A stretch of DNA of 64,000 nt from Tolypothrix bouteillei VB521301 (GCF_000760695.4 NZ_JHEG04000001.1:6888204-6952203); one strand, 5' to 3'. Shown: positions 27,924-38,112, counted from the first letter of the stretch. Numbers and translations: made by a program. The notes: generated by a model from the letters alone, not told the origin.

Positions 27924-29303
27924 ATGGCTTTTTTAAGAGGAACAGATAATAACGACAATCTTGTAGGTACCTCTATTGCCGATCAAATTTTAGGTCGCAA
28001 AGGAAATGACAACTTAGTAGGATTAGGTGGAGGTGACGTAATTCAAGGAGATGAAGGTGACGACATCATCTCTGGTGACGGTACTGTTAATTTGACTGAC
28101 CCCAACAACCCCATATTTCCCGAAAGTGCTAGCGACGGCAACGATACTCTTTCTGGAGGTGAAGGCAATGACACCATTGGAGGAGGTGGCGGTAACGATA
28201 TTCTCAATGGGAACAACGGTGACGACAGGCTCTACGGCGGAAGCGGCAACGATACTATGAATGGAGGTGATGGTGTTGACCTCCTGATTGGCGGTGCAGG
28301 AGATGACTTGCTTGACGGCGGAGCAGGAGACGATCAATTAGATGGCGGAGAGAATAATGACACCGTTAGAGGTGGTTTTGGTAATGACATATTAATTGGT
28401 AATAACGGAGATGACTTCCTTGATGGTGGTTTTGATAATGACCAACTTGATGGAGGTGAAGGCAACGATCGACTGGATGGCGGCAACGGCAATGACCAGA
28501 TCTTTGGTGGCTTTGGTAATGATAACCTCTCAGGTGGGATCGATAATGACTTGATTGTTGGCGAGAGTGGCAATGATGACATTAATGGCGGTCTTGGAAA
28601 CGATCAAATTTATGGAGACAGAGATTTCCTTGGTGGACCCGACGGTAATGATACTATAAATGCTGGAGAGGGAGATGATACCGTTTTTGGGGGTGGTGGT
28701 TCCGATAACATCGCAGGAGGTGTGGGAAATGACTACCTTGATGGAGGAGATAATAACTTTAATTTTGCACTGAACGATCTCGATCCTGCCTTTGGTGGTT
28801 TTGGCGGTAATGATACAATATCAGGGCAAGATGGCAACGACACGGTTATTGGCGGCTTTGGCAGCGATGTTCTCAATGGTGGCGGTAAAGCTGGTGAATT
28901 CGATATTTTAATTGGCGGTCTTTTCCTCGATTTAGATGGCGATGGTCAAGCAGAAAGTCTCTTTTCTGAAGGTGATTTTGGGATACCAACTTCAGATACA
29001 TTTGTGCTAGGAAATGCCAATGGTAATTTCTATGCGGGTGGTTTTGGCACTCCAATAAGTGGTGTTATATTCGGCATTGACGACCGCGCTGATATATATA
29101 CATTCGAGAATGGTGTCGATAAAATCCAAGTAAATAACCCAAGCCTGTTGCAGTATGATACATTGGGAACCTCAGATACATACCTTTTGTCACCAATAAA
29201 TGGCGGTTATGAGGTTATTGGTAGTGTAATAGGATTCCAAGCCTCTTCCTTTAGTCCACTATCTACTGATTTTGCGAGTGGTACCTTCATTGCTCCTGCC
29301 TAG
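27924..29303 (+). CDS. RTX (hemolysin-type calcium-binding) repeat protein
   Basis: A 459-residue secreted-type protein built almost wholly of glycine/aspartate-rich nonapeptide repeats of the GGxGNDxLx form (residues about 10-310), which bind calcium in a parallel beta-roll outside the cell. The C-terminal 120 residues lack repeats and probably hold the secretion signal. No N-terminal signal peptide is present, as usual for type I secretion substrates. The start is supported by TTTAGGAGAAACC. Its position after the exporter, HlyD and peptide genes suggests secretion by a type I system, though C39-type exporters do not normally carry RTX proteins. Without another domain, its function outside the cell cannot be assigned. 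Confidence 0.9.
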   Translation: MAFLRGTDNNDNLVGTSIADQILGRKGNDNLVGLGGGDVIQGDEGDDIISGDGTVNLTDPNNPIFPESASDGNDTLSGGEGNDTIGGGGGNDILNGNNGDDRLYGGSGNDTMNGGDGVDLLIGGAGDDLLDGGAGDDQLDGGENNDTVRGGFGNDILIGNNGDDFLDGGFDNDQLDGGEGNDRLDGGNGNDQIFGGFGNDNLSGGIDNDLIVGESGNDDINGGLGNDQIYGDRDFLGGPDGNDTINAGEGDDTVFGGGGSDNIAGGVGNDYLDGGDNNFNFALNDLDPAFGGFGGNDTISGQDGNDTVIGGFGSDVLNGGGKAGEFDILIGGLFLDLDGDGQAESLFSEGDFGIPTSDTFVLGNANGNFYAGGFGTPISGVIFGIDDRADIYTFENGVDKIQVNNPSLLQYDTLGTSDTYLLSPINGGYEVIGSVIGFQASSFSPLSTDFASGTFIAPA

Positions 29304-29553
29304 TGTTGTGTGTAGAGATGGATGTAACCAGATCTTGTTAAATGGGCAATTCTCAAGGTTCTGCTAGAATGAAGCCCCTTTAATAACTAGTTACTACAAC
29401 CTTTTTACTACTGTGCATCGCTATATCAGGTGCGTCTGCCTCCACAAATTTACCTGACGCATAATTGTACATAATTATAGTATTAGCAAAACTTTTTTAA
29501 AAATCAGCACAACATAAATTTTTAATACTTTAGTTTAATATCCCATTATAACA

Positions 29554-32500
29554 ATGAATACCACAACAGTTTTAGAATCCGAGTTAAACGCTCTCATTCA
29601 ACTAGCTATAAATAAGTATCAGTCAGGTCAATTGGACGAGGCTGAGTCAATCTACAGATCGATATACGAGCAGTTAATACAAAATAAATTTGAAAATAAA
29701 ATTTCCAAAGACTCCTTAAAAAAGTTACACCGTGTAATCATCCTAAACTTTGGAGATATTCTTCAGACTCAGGGAAAGTTAACCGAAGCAACTCAAGTCT
29801 ATCAGCAATACCTCAAGATCGACCAAACCTTTGCTGATGTTTATAATAACTTGGGAAATATTTTTCAAGTACAGGGTCAATTAGAGTCAGCCAAAGAGTG
29901 CTACGAGAAAGCCATAGAAATTAAACCTAGCTTGGCTGAAGCATATAACAACTTGGGAATTATTCTTTCAGAACAAGATAAGTTGGAAGACGCTCTCCAA
30001 GTTTACCAGCAAGCTATAAAAATTAAGCCAGATTGGGTTGACACGTATTACAATTTGGGAAATCTTTTTCAAGAGCGAGGTCAGCTAGAAGCTGCGATGG
30101 ATTCTTATCAGAAAGCCTTGAGCATTAAACCTGACTATGCTCCTGCTAGATTTGGCCTTTGTATGAGTCAGCTACCAATCATCTATTCTAGCGTTGATGA
30201 ACTTCAGTTTAGGCTAACTCAGTATCAACAACATTTACAAGCGTTAGCTGATTACTATCAACTAGCCAACCCCGAAGAGCGAGCAGCAACAGCGAAGGTT
30301 ATAGGTTACTTACAACCTTTTTATCTGGCTTATCAAGGCTTAAATGACCGACCATTACAGCAATTGTATGGAAAAACAATTTGTCAGATTATGGAAAGCG
30401 GTTATCCTCAGTGGACTCAACCAATTCCTATTCCTAAGATAGCAGCTAATGAAAAGATTCGAGTCGGTTTTGTTTCGGGGTTTTTTCGATATCATTCTAA
30501 TTGGAAAATTCCAATTAAAGGGTGGGTAGAAAACCTTGATAAAAGTGAATTTGAACTGTTTGGATATTACACGGGGACAAAACAGGATCGGGAAACAGTT
30601 GAGGCTGCGAAAGCTTTTGACAAATTTACTCAAGGGCCTTTAGTGTTAGAACAATGGGCTGAAGTCATTGCACGAGATCGCCTGCATATTCTAATTTTCC
30701 CCGAATTTGGTATGGAGCCGATGACAGTTCGCTTGGGATGTCAGAGATTGGCTCCCATCCAAATGACTTCTTGGGGACATCCAGACACCAGTGGGCTGCC
30801 AACAATTGACTACTACTTGAGTAGCGATCTCATGGAACCTCAAGATGCTCAAGACCACTATAGCGAGCAATTAGTTAGATTACCAAATCTATCGATCTAC
30901 TATACCCCCTTAGATCTTCAACCTTTAGCAGTTAGCAAAAGAGATCTTGGCATCGAAAAAGATGAAATCATGTTCTGGTGCTGTCAAGCATTGTATAAAT
31001 ATTTGCCCCAGCATGATGATGTATTTCCTAGAATCGCTAAAGCCTTGGGAAGGTGCAAGTTTGTATTTATCAGACGCTACGTTAGCGAACAGGTCGCTAA
31101 CGTTTTTTGCGATCGCTTAAGGCAGGCTTTTGAGAATTTCGACCTGAATTATCAGGACTACTGCACTTTTGTGTCTTCCATGGAAGCCAGAAAATTTGCT
31201 GGTACTGCAGCGATCGCAGATATTTTCCTAGATAGCATTGGTTGGTCTGGATGCAACTCAACTTTAGAAGCGATCGCTCACAACGTACCAGTGGTTACCT
31301 TCCCAGGGGATTTGATGCGGGGACGGCATACTATGGCCATACTGAAAATGATGGGCATAGAAGAAACGATTGCTGCCACTAAAGAAGAATATGTGAAAAT
31401 TGCAGTGCTTTTGGGTCAAGATGCTCAATACCGTCAATATATCTCTCAGCAAATTGCGGAGAACAAGCACAAGTTATATAACGACTTAAAACCAGTCAGA
31501 GCACTAGAAGATTTTCTTTTTAAGGTGTTGAATAAGCCAAGACGATTTAGCTCTCAAGAAGTCGCTGAAATGTTCCAACTTGCAGTTCAACATCATCAAG
31601 CAAATCGCCTAGCTGAAGCAAAGCACCTCTATCATCAAGTTCTGGAAAAACAACCCGAGCATCCCGAGACTTTATACAGTTTAGGTATAATAGCGCAGCA
31701 ATTGGGACAACTTCAAACAGCCGAGCAGTGGCTAAATAAAGCATCACGAGTACAACCAGATTCTGTTAAGACTTGGTTCAGTTTAGGAAATTTGCATTTC
31801 GCTCAACAGCAGTATTCTGAAGCAGCGATCGCTTACAGTCAAGCTTTAGCCTTACGACCAGATTCACTCCCAATTTATAATAACTTGGGCTACGCCCTGC
31901 AACAACAAGGACTATTTGACGAAGCCGTTCGTTACTATCAGAAAGCTTTAGAGTTGAAGCCAGACTTCATCGAAGCCGAGGCAAATTTGGGAAATGCATT
32001 GTTTGCCCAAGGAAAGCTGTCCTCGGACGAACAAACTTACTACGCACAATTAAATCACAAGTTGGGAGAGATCCGGGAAAGAGCAGGCGATTTGAAGACG
32101 GCGGAAGCTTACTATCGTCAGGCTCGAGAACTTGCTCCCGAAGAAGGACAATATTACATCAACCTCGGTAAGATCTACCAACAGCAAAAAGATTTCTCCC
32201 AAGCCATAGCTGTTTATCGCGAGGGATTAAAACGCCTCAATCCCCGGTATGCAGAAGCAGTCGCCACCTACCAAAGCCCGGAAACCATTCCCGTAACCCC
32301 ACCCGTCACTTTAGGAGAAGTCACTGTTGGAGCATATCAATTTCCTGCCATTCCTCCCGTAGCCAACCCCGAGCAACCGCGCCCATTCTGGAGTGTGGTA
32401 ATTCCCGTTTACAATCGCATTGACTATCTACTCGAATCTTTGGCAAGCGTGTTGATGCAATGGCAAGGGGAAGAGGAGATGGAAATTTTGGTGATGGATA

Positions 32501-33366
32501 ATGGCAGTACACCGCCTCTATTTGAAATGGTCAACAGTCTTGGGAGAGGAGTCATCCGCTACTACAGAAACCCGGAAAATCTTGGTGTTATCACAAATCA
32601 TAATATAGGCATTGCCTTGAGTCGGGGTCGCTGGATTCACGTGCTTCATGACGATGATTGTGTTCTTCCCGGTTTTTATTCTCGCCTACAACAAAATCTA
32701 GAAGCGTGTCCTGATTCTGTGGGAGCAGCTTTTACAGGTTTTGAAAATATCAATGATAAAGGGCAAGCGATTTTCACCCAACAAGTGTATGGAGAGTACA
32801 GAGGTATAGTTCATCAAGATTGGTTACAAAAGATTGGAGTCTCCAACCCATTAAATATGCCTGCGGTGGTTATTCGTCGAGATGCTCACGAACGGTTGGG
32901 AGGTTTCTCTCCTCAGTTGACATATACTCCTGATTGGGAATTATACAAACGTATTGCTTCTTTTTACGATTGGTGGTACGAACCGGGCATTTTAGCACGT
33001 TATCGAGAACATTCTAACAATATCACTACTAACCTTTTACTAACTCAAAATCAGGGAAAAGATATCCGTCATGCAATTGAAATTTCAGACAGCTATTTAC
33101 CAGTGAGCGATCGCGCAACGATTACCGCCCGCTCTCGCAGCCATTACTGGGATTATTATATGAAGCAAGCCGTCTTTGTACTACAAGCAAACGATGTTGC
33201 TGGTGCTTTCCAAATGCTTCATGAGGCTCTCATAATAGATAGCTCTTCTGTCGCTGTCGCAAAGTTATTTACTTGGCTGACTCAAAACGAAACGTCTTTG
33301 CTAGGGAATGAGATTGCCTCAAGATTAATCTCACTGCCATTGAATGAGAGCGGAGCAAAAGTTTGA
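29554..33366 (+). CDS. TPR / O-GlcNAc-transferase-like / GT2 multidomain glycosyltransferase
   Basis: A 1270-residue protein. Order: N-terminal TPR repeats (about 10-210, e.g. AEAYNNLGIILSEQDKLEDA), an OGT/SPINDLY-like glycosyltransferase region (about 300-650, RVGFVSGFFRYHSNWKIPIK, TSWGHPDTSGLPTIDYYLSS, GWSGCNSTLEAIAHNVPVVT), a second TPR block (about 665-920) and a C-terminal GT2 family domain (about 945-1200; SVVIPVYNRIDYLLE, HDDDCVLPGFY). It would transfer sugars onto a protein or glycan acceptor in the cytosol. The next gene repeats the second half of this design and shares a nearly identical DNA segment. It lies after the RTX gene and before a sugar-modification operon. The acceptor is unknown; Ser/Thr-rich neighbours are candidates. 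Confidence 0.88.
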   Translation: MNTTTVLESELNALIQLAINKYQSGQLDEAESIYRSIYEQLIQNKFENKISKDSLKKLHRVIILNFGDILQTQGKLTEATQVYQQYLKIDQTFADVYNNLGNIFQVQGQLESAKECYEKAIEIKPSLAEAYNNLGIILSEQDKLEDALQVYQQAIKIKPDWVDTYYNLGNLFQERGQLEAAMDSYQKALSIKPDYAPARFGLCMSQLPIIYSSVDELQFRLTQYQQHLQALADYYQLANPEERAATAKVIGYLQPFYLAYQGLNDRPLQQLYGKTICQIMESGYPQWTQPIPIPKIAANEKIRVGFVSGFFRYHSNWKIPIKGWVENLDKSEFELFGYYTGTKQDRETVEAAKAFDKFTQGPLVLEQWAEVIARDRLHILIFPEFGMEPMTVRLGCQRLAPIQMTSWGHPDTSGLPTIDYYLSSDLMEPQDAQDHYSEQLVRLPNLSIYYTPLDLQPLAVSKRDLGIEKDEIMFWCCQALYKYLPQHDDVFPRIAKALGRCKFVFIRRYVSEQVANVFCDRLRQAFENFDLNYQDYCTFVSSMEARKFAGTAAIADIFLDSIGWSGCNSTLEAIAHNVPVVTFPGDLMRGRHTMAILKMMGIEETIAATKEEYVKIAVLLGQDAQYRQYISQQIAENKHKLYNDLKPVRALEDFLFKVLNKPRRFSSQEVAEMFQLAVQHHQANRLAEAKHLYHQVLEKQPEHPETLYSLGIIAQQLGQLQTAEQWLNKASRVQPDSVKTWFSLGNLHFAQQQYSEAAIAYSQALALRPDSLPIYNNLGYALQQQGLFDEAVRYYQKALELKPDFIEAEANLGNALFAQGKLSSDEQTYYAQLNHKLGEIRERAGDLKTAEAYYRQARELAPEEGQYYINLGKIYQQQKDFSQAIAVYREGLKRLNPRYAEAVATYQSPETIPVTPPVTLGEVTVGAYQFPAIPPVANPEQPRPFWSVVIPVYNRIDYLLESLASVLMQWQGEEEMEILVMDNGSTPPLFEMVNSLGRGVIRYYRNPENLGVITNHNIGIALSRGRWIHVLHDDDCVLPGFYSRLQQNLEACPDSVGAAFTGFENINDKGQAIFTQQVYGEYRGIVHQDWLQKIGVSNPLNMPAVVIRRDAHERLGGFSPQLTYTPDWELYKRIASFYDWWYEPGILARYREHSNNITTNLLLTQNQGKDIRHAIEISDSYLPVSDRATITARSRSHYWDYYMKQAVFVLQANDVAGAFQMLHEALIIDSSSVAVAKLFTWLTQNETSLLGNEIASRLISLPLNESGAKV
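31978..32283 (+). repeat. Long direct repeat, copy 1 (TPR-coding)
   Basis: About 300 bp starting GAGGCAAATTTGGGAAATGC that recur almost base for base at 33821-34126 in the next gene. I see only two or three mismatches. Similarity continues more weakly into the GT2 domain on both sides. Confidence 0.9.
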
Positions 33367-33394
33367 ACATCGTTATTACTTAACAAAACTTGAT

Positions 33395-35203
33395 ATGACA
33401 AGCGTTACCGAAGCTCTTCAACTTGCAATCCAACATCATCAAGCCAACTGTCTCGACCAAGCGGAGCAATGTTACCGTCAAGTACTCGCAGAACAGCCCG
33501 ATCGGTTAGAAGCATTGCACGGGCTAAGCATTGTAGCACAACAAACAGGGCAGTTTCATTATGCTGAAGAGTTACTGAAAGCTGCTTTGGACTTTCAACC
33601 AAACTCAGTCAAAACTTGGTTCGACCTCGGTAATTTGCATCTGTCTCAAAGTCGTTTTGCTGAAGCCGTAGAATCTTATCATCACGCCTTAGCTCTGCAA
33701 CCCAACTTAGTACCAATTTACAACAATTTGGGTTACGCTTTGCAACAAATGGATCAATGGGAAAAAGCGATCGCCTGTTATCAAAAAGCCTTAGATCTTC
33801 AGCCCAAATGTGCCGAAGCTGAGGCCAATTTGGGAAATGCATTGTTTGCCCAAGGAAAGCTGTCCTCGGACGAACAAACCTACTACGCACAATTAAATCA
33901 CAAGTTGGGAGAGATCCGGGAAAGAGCAGGCGATTTGAAGACGGCGGAAGCTTACTATCGTCAGGCTCGAGAACTTGCTCCCGAAGAAGGACAATATTAC
34001 ATCAACCTCGGTAAGATCTACCAACAGCAAAAAGATTTCTCCCAAGCCATAGCTGTTTATCGCGAGGGATTAAAACGCCTCAATCCCCGGTATGCAGAAG
34101 CAGTCGCCACCTACCAAAGCCCGGAAACTATCCCCGTGACCCCACCCGTTACTTTCGGAGAAGTCACTGTCGGAGCGTATCAATTTCCTACCATTCCTCT
34201 AGTAGCAAACCCTGAAAAACCGCGACCATTCTGGAGTGTAATAATTCCCGTTTACAATCGCATTGACTATCTCCTCGAAGCTTTGGCGAGCGTGTTGATG
34301 CAATGGCAAGGGGAAGAGGAGATGGAAATTTTGGTGATGGATAATGGCAGTACAACACCACTCTTTGAAATGGTGAATTCCATTGGGGGAGGAGTCATCC
34401 GCTATTACAGAAACCCAGAAAATTTAGGTGTTATCACAAATCATAATATAGGCATTGCCCTGAGTCGCGGTCGCTGGATTCACGTGCTTCATGACGATGA
34501 TTGTGTTCTTCCGGGTTTTTATTCTCGCCTACAACAGAGTTTAGAAGCGTGCCCTGATTCAATTGGCGTTGCTTGTACGGGTTTTGAATATATCAACGAG
34601 GACGGAAAAACTATTCAGCCTGGAGAAGTCGTTTCTTTATATGGAGAGCATCGAGGCATTATGCACTCTTGGTTGTCCCACATTGGTGTATGTGGCTTAG
34701 TCACAATTCCCGCTATGGTTGTGCGTCGGACAACTTACGAACGATTGGGAGGATATTATCCAGAGTTACCTGAAATTGCTGATTGGGAAATTTTTAAGCG
34801 CTTTGCTGCTTTTTGTGATTGGTGGTACGAACCCGGTATCCTGGCATGTTACCGCGAGCATACCCAAAGAATGTCACCTGAAAATATGCGTTCTGGAAAG
34901 ATGGCAAGAGCTATCCGCCGTGCAATTGAGGTTTCTGAAACTTATCTTCCGGCTGAGCATCGGATTGAAATTACTGCCAAAGCTCGCCACCACAATTTCC
35001 ACTATTGTTTGTCAAGGGCAAGTCTTCCTCTTAAAGCTGGAAATTTGACTGGAGCTTTACACGTACTTCAAGAAACCCTTAAAATAGACTCTTCTCCACA
35101 AGCAGTGGCAAACTTATTCGCCTGGTTAACTCAAGATGAATTGGCTCCGCTGCGAGAAGAAATTGTTTCCAGATTGTTCTCATTACCTGTCAATAGTGTT
35201 TAA
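33395..35203 (+). CDS. TPR / GT2 glycosyltransferase
   Basis: A 602-residue relative of the C-terminal half of the preceding protein: TPR repeats (about 5-250) followed by a GT2 domain (about 280-520) with SVIIPVYNRIDYLLEALASV, a nucleotide-sugar/metal-binding HDDDCVLPGFY and DWEIFKRFAAFCDWWYEPG. The open frame begins at 33344, overlapping the previous gene; I prefer ATG at 33395 because the TPR unit MTSVTEALQLAIQHHQ starts exactly as in the repeat of the upstream gene. The pair clearly arose by duplication. It would act on the same kind of acceptor or on an elongating glycan. Substrate is not determinable. Confidence 0.85.
   Translation: MTSVTEALQLAIQHHQANCLDQAEQCYRQVLAEQPDRLEALHGLSIVAQQTGQFHYAEELLKAALDFQPNSVKTWFDLGNLHLSQSRFAEAVESYHHALALQPNLVPIYNNLGYALQQMDQWEKAIACYQKALDLQPKCAEAEANLGNALFAQGKLSSDEQTYYAQLNHKLGEIRERAGDLKTAEAYYRQARELAPEEGQYYINLGKIYQQQKDFSQAIAVYREGLKRLNPRYAEAVATYQSPETIPVTPPVTFGEVTVGAYQFPTIPLVANPEKPRPFWSVIIPVYNRIDYLLEALASVLMQWQGEEEMEILVMDNGSTTPLFEMVNSIGGGVIRYYRNPENLGVITNHNIGIALSRGRWIHVLHDDDCVLPGFYSRLQQSLEACPDSIGVACTGFEYINEDGKTIQPGEVVSLYGEHRGIMHSWLSHIGVCGLVTIPAMVVRRTTYERLGGYYPELPEIADWEIFKRFAAFCDWWYEPGILACYREHTQRMSPENMRSGKMARAIRRAIEVSETYLPAEHRIEITAKARHHNFHYCLSRASLPLKAGNLTGALHVLQETLKIDSSPQAVANLFAWLTQDELAPLREEIVSRLFSLPVNSV
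33821..34126 (+). repeat. Long direct repeat, copy 2 (TPR-coding)
   Basis: Second copy of the 300-bp segment at 31978-32283, offset 1843 bp. The near identity over this block, against lower similarity around it, points to recent duplication or gene conversion. Confidence 0.9.
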
Positions 35204-35216
35204 AAATATTTAATAG

Positions 35217-35308
35217 AGGATTGCTATATATAGCAATCCTATTTGATTTATAAACAATACTTTTCCCTACCCCCTGCCCTCATGAAGTGTTTGTAATTCA
35301 AATAGGAG
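35217..35308. mobile_element. Small inverted-repeat element between glycosyltransferase and methyltransferase genes
   Basis: The segment opens with a perfect 24-base palindrome (35217-35240). From 35231 it reads TAGCAATCCTATTTGATTTA and closes near 35308 with an inverted relative, AATTCAAATAGGAGCTAT. The same end sequence occurs at 26036 and 46340. This looks like a non-autonomous (MITE-like) element. It may also act as a terminator for the upstream gene. Confidence 0.55.
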
Positions 35309-35312
35309 CTAT

Positions 35313-36668
35313 ATGACTTTAACTACCTATCATCTCTCATCAAAGTTTATGAACAAAAAAACAATAACAAATAACCAAAAATCTTATGGTGGCTGTCTCT
35401 TTTGTAGCTCTGAGTTAAACCATACTTTCGTAGATTTAGGTATGTCTCCTCCTTGCGAAAGTTATCGTAGTTTAGAACAGCTAAACGAAATGGAGCCTTT
35501 TTATCCACTCCATGCTTATGTTTGTGAAAAATGCTTTTTAGTACAACTTCAAGAGTATATTCGTCCTGAAAATATCTTTAGTGACTATGCCTATTTTTCC
35601 TCTTATTCTCAAACCTGGTTACAACATGCCAAGAACTATGTTGACATGGCAGTAGAGCGTTTTCAATTAAACTATAAGAGTCAGGTAGTAGAAATAGCTA
35701 GTAATGATGGATACTTACTACAATACTTTGTTTCTAAAGATATACCTGCACTCGGAATAGAGCCAGCTGCAAATATTGCCGAAGTAGCCATTAAGAAAGG
35801 TATTCCCACAGTCGTAAAGTTTTTTGGAGAAGAAACGGCAAGGGAACAATTGGCTAAAGGAAAACAAGCTGATTTACTAATTGGGAACAACGTCCTCGCT
35901 CATACTCCCTATCTGAATGATTTTGTCAAAGGATTGAAAATTCTACTCAAAGAACAGGGCGTAATTACCATGGAGTTTCCGCATTTGATGCGATTAAAAG
36001 AAGAAAATCAGTTTGACACGATTTATCACGAACACTTTTCTTATTTTTCTTTCATAACTGTAGAAAAGATTTTTGCTTTTCATGGTTTAACTATCTTTGA
36101 TGTTGAAGAATTATCTACCCATGGCGGTTCTCTAAGGATTTATGCTCGTCACAATGAAGATTTTTCTAAACCTATTACCCAGAAAGTTTTAGAACTAAGA
36201 CATAGAGAAGAAACATCTGGCGTTACAAATTTAGACTACTATTCTTCTTTTAGCGAACAAGTTAAAGAAACTAAACGTAAATTACTCGATTTTTTGATTA
36301 AAGTAAAAAGAGAAGGGAAATCCATTGTGGGTTATGGCGCTCCTGGAAAAGGAAATACTCTTTTAAATTACTGTGGTATCCGCACTGATTTTCTTGACTA
36401 CACAGTAGATCGTAGCCCTTACAAACAAGGTTTATTTTTACCCGGAACTCACATTCCCATTTTTCACCCAGATAAAATTCAAGAAACTAAACCAGACTAT
36501 GTATTAATTTTGCCTTGGAATTTAAAGGACGAAATTATGGTACAGATGTCTTACATTCGAGATTGGGGTGGTCAATTTGTAGTTCCCATTCCAGAAGTTC
36601 AAATTTTGCTTAACAACAGATCTTTTAATAAGAATTTATCTTTTGAAAAACGGAGATATAAAAAATGA
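35313..36668 (+). CDS. Class I SAM-dependent C-methyltransferase (sugar methyltransferase type)
   Basis: A 451-residue protein with the three-part layout of NDP-hexose C-methyltransferases: an N-terminal zinc-binding region (CLFC near residue 29, then CEKC near 74), a central Rossmann methyltransferase (VVEIASNDGYLLQYF, LGIEPAANIAEVA, and TMEFPHL), and a C-terminal domain (VGYGAPGKGNTLLNYCGI). It would methylate a nucleotide-bound deoxy-sugar in the cytosol. The start is supported by AGGAG seven bases before ATG. The stop overlaps the next gene by four bases, so the methyltransferase, cytidylyltransferase and deacetylase genes are translationally coupled. The exact sugar is unknown. Confidence 0.88.
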   Translation: MTLTTYHLSSKFMNKKTITNNQKSYGGCLFCSSELNHTFVDLGMSPPCESYRSLEQLNEMEPFYPLHAYVCEKCFLVQLQEYIRPENIFSDYAYFSSYSQTWLQHAKNYVDMAVERFQLNYKSQVVEIASNDGYLLQYFVSKDIPALGIEPAANIAEVAIKKGIPTVVKFFGEETAREQLAKGKQADLLIGNNVLAHTPYLNDFVKGLKILLKEQGVITMEFPHLMRLKEENQFDTIYHEHFSYFSFITVEKIFAFHGLTIFDVEELSTHGGSLRIYARHNEDFSKPITQKVLELRHREETSGVTNLDYYSSFSEQVKETKRKLLDFLIKVKREGKSIVGYGAPGKGNTLLNYCGIRTDFLDYTVDRSPYKQGLFLPGTHIPIFHPDKIQETKPDYVLILPWNLKDEIMVQMSYIRDWGGQFVVPIPEVQILLNNRSFNKNLSFEKRRYKK

Positions 36669-37462
36669 AAGTTGTTTTGTTTTGTGGTGGTTTGGGAACG
36701 AGAATTAGAGACTATTCAGAAACCATTCCCAAACCGATGGTTAATGTTGGGTATAGACCGATCTTATGGCACGTCATGAAATACTATGCCCACTACGGGC
36801 ATAAAGATTTTATCTTGTGTCTTGGTTACAAGGCTGACACAATTAAGAGCTATTTCTTGAATTATAATGAATGGATTTCTAATAATTTCACTTTATCAAA
36901 TGGAGGTGATATTAAATTATTTAATCGTGACATTCAAGACTGGAATATTACTTTTGTAGACACTGGTTTAACTGCTAATATAGGTCAAAGATTTAAGGCA
37001 GTTGAAGAATATTTAGAAGGAGAAGATGTTTTCTTAGCTAACTACAGTGATGGCTTGACAGATTTGCATTTACCTACTTACATCGATCATTTTTATAAAA
37101 TTGATAAAATTGCGAGTTTTTTATGTGTAAGACCAAGCCAAACCTTTCACTTAGTTGACTTAGATGAACAAGGTTTGGTACGGGATATCAAAGATGTTAA
37201 GCATCGTGACATCTGGATTAATGGGGGATACTTTATTTTTAAAAAAGAAGTTTTTCAATTTATTAATCAAGGAGAAGAACTAGTGCTCGAACCTTTCCAA
37301 AGATTGATAAAGAGAGAACAACTTTTTGCTTACAAGTATACTGGCTTCTTCGGAGTCATGGATACTTTTAAAGAGAAACAACAATTGGATGATATGTATG
37401 CTCGTGGTGAAAGACCTTGGGAGGTATGGAGAGATAAACAACTAGAGGTATCTCGTGCATGA
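36665..37462 (+). CDS. rfbF: Glucose-1-phosphate cytidylyltransferase-like nucleotidyltransferase
   Basis: A 265-residue sugar-phosphate nucleotidyltransferase resembling RfbF, which makes CDP-glucose from glucose-1-phosphate and CTP, the entry to CDP-deoxysugars. The signature GGLGTRIRDYSETIPKPMV sits at residues 8-26, followed by GYRPILWHVMKYYAHYG, LANYSDGLTD, NGGYFIFKKEVF and GFFGVMDTFKEKQQLDDMY, all as in RfbF. It overlaps the methyltransferase gene by four bases upstream and the PIG-L gene by four bases downstream. Length is near normal. CDP-glucose dehydratase is not in the window, so the sugar pathway is incomplete here. Nucleotide preference is inferred from resemblance. Confidence 0.88.
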   Translation: MKVVLFCGGLGTRIRDYSETIPKPMVNVGYRPILWHVMKYYAHYGHKDFILCLGYKADTIKSYFLNYNEWISNNFTLSNGGDIKLFNRDIQDWNITFVDTGLTANIGQRFKAVEEYLEGEDVFLANYSDGLTDLHLPTYIDHFYKIDKIASFLCVRPSQTFHLVDLDEQGLVRDIKDVKHRDIWINGGYFIFKKEVFQFINQGEELVLEPFQRLIKREQLFAYKYTGFFGVMDTFKEKQQLDDMYARGERPWEVWRDKQLEVSRA

Positions 37463-38112
37463 TAAGCATTAGTTTTGATAAAGCAGATTGCTCGGAGTAC
37501 AAGATTCTTTGTTTGGGTGCTCATTGTGATGATATTGAAATTGGCTGTGGGGGTACAATCTTAAAGCTGATCGAAAAATATCAAAATATTATCCTTTACT
37601 GGGTCGTTTTCAGTTCTAATGAGCAAAGAGAAAAGGAAGCACGTGACAGCGCTAATACTTTTTTAAAAGAAGTACAGACTAAAAAAGTACTCGTAAAAAA
37701 TTTTCGAGACGGATTTCTTCCTTTTCATGGCTTAGATGTGAAAGAGTGCTTTGAGCAGTTAAAGAAAGAGTTTTCACCAGATATAATTTTTACTCACTAC
37801 CGCGACGATCGCCATCAAGATCATCGCTTAATTTCCGAGCTAACTTGGAATACCTTTAGAAATCACTTAATTTTAGAATATGAAATTCCAAAATATGATG
37901 GCGATTTAGGTATTCCCAATTTCTTTGTTCATTTAGATGAAGCATTGTGTTGCCGTAAAATTCAGTATATTCAAGATGCATTTATCTCACAAAAGAATAA
38001 ACAATGGTTTACGGAAGAAACTTTTCGTTCAATTTTAAGGATTCGAGGGATTGAGTCTAATTCTCCGAGTCAATACGCAGAAGGATTTTACTGTAGAAAA
38101 ATCTTTTTTTAA
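37459..38112 (+). CDS. PIG-L / LmbE family deacetylase
   Basis: A 217-residue zinc-dependent deacetylase of the PIG-L family, which removes acetyl groups from N-acetylglucosamine-type sugars. The motif GAHCDDIEIGCGGTILKL carries the usual metal-binding His and Asp residues near the N-terminus, and HYRDDRHQDHRLISE near residue 113 supplies the second motif. It overlaps the cytidylyltransferase gene by four bases and is followed 32 bp later by the DUF4910 gene. Cytosolic. In this operon it probably modifies the same nucleotide sugar or glycan as its neighbours; the substrate is inferred. Confidence 0.88.
   Translation: MISISFDKADCSEYKILCLGAHCDDIEIGCGGTILKLIEKYQNIILYWVVFSSNEQREKEARDSANTFLKEVQTKKVLVKNFRDGFLPFHGLDVKECFEQLKKEFSPDIIFTHYRDDRHQDHRLISELTWNTFRNHLILEYEIPKYDGDLGIPNFFVHLDEALCCRKIQYIQDAFISQKNKQWFTEETFRSILRIRGIESNSPSQYAEGFYCRKIFF

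Noticed and set aside
28023..28582. Minus-strand frames over the RTX repeats
   Set aside because: Repetitive shadows of the glycine/aspartate repeat coding DNA.
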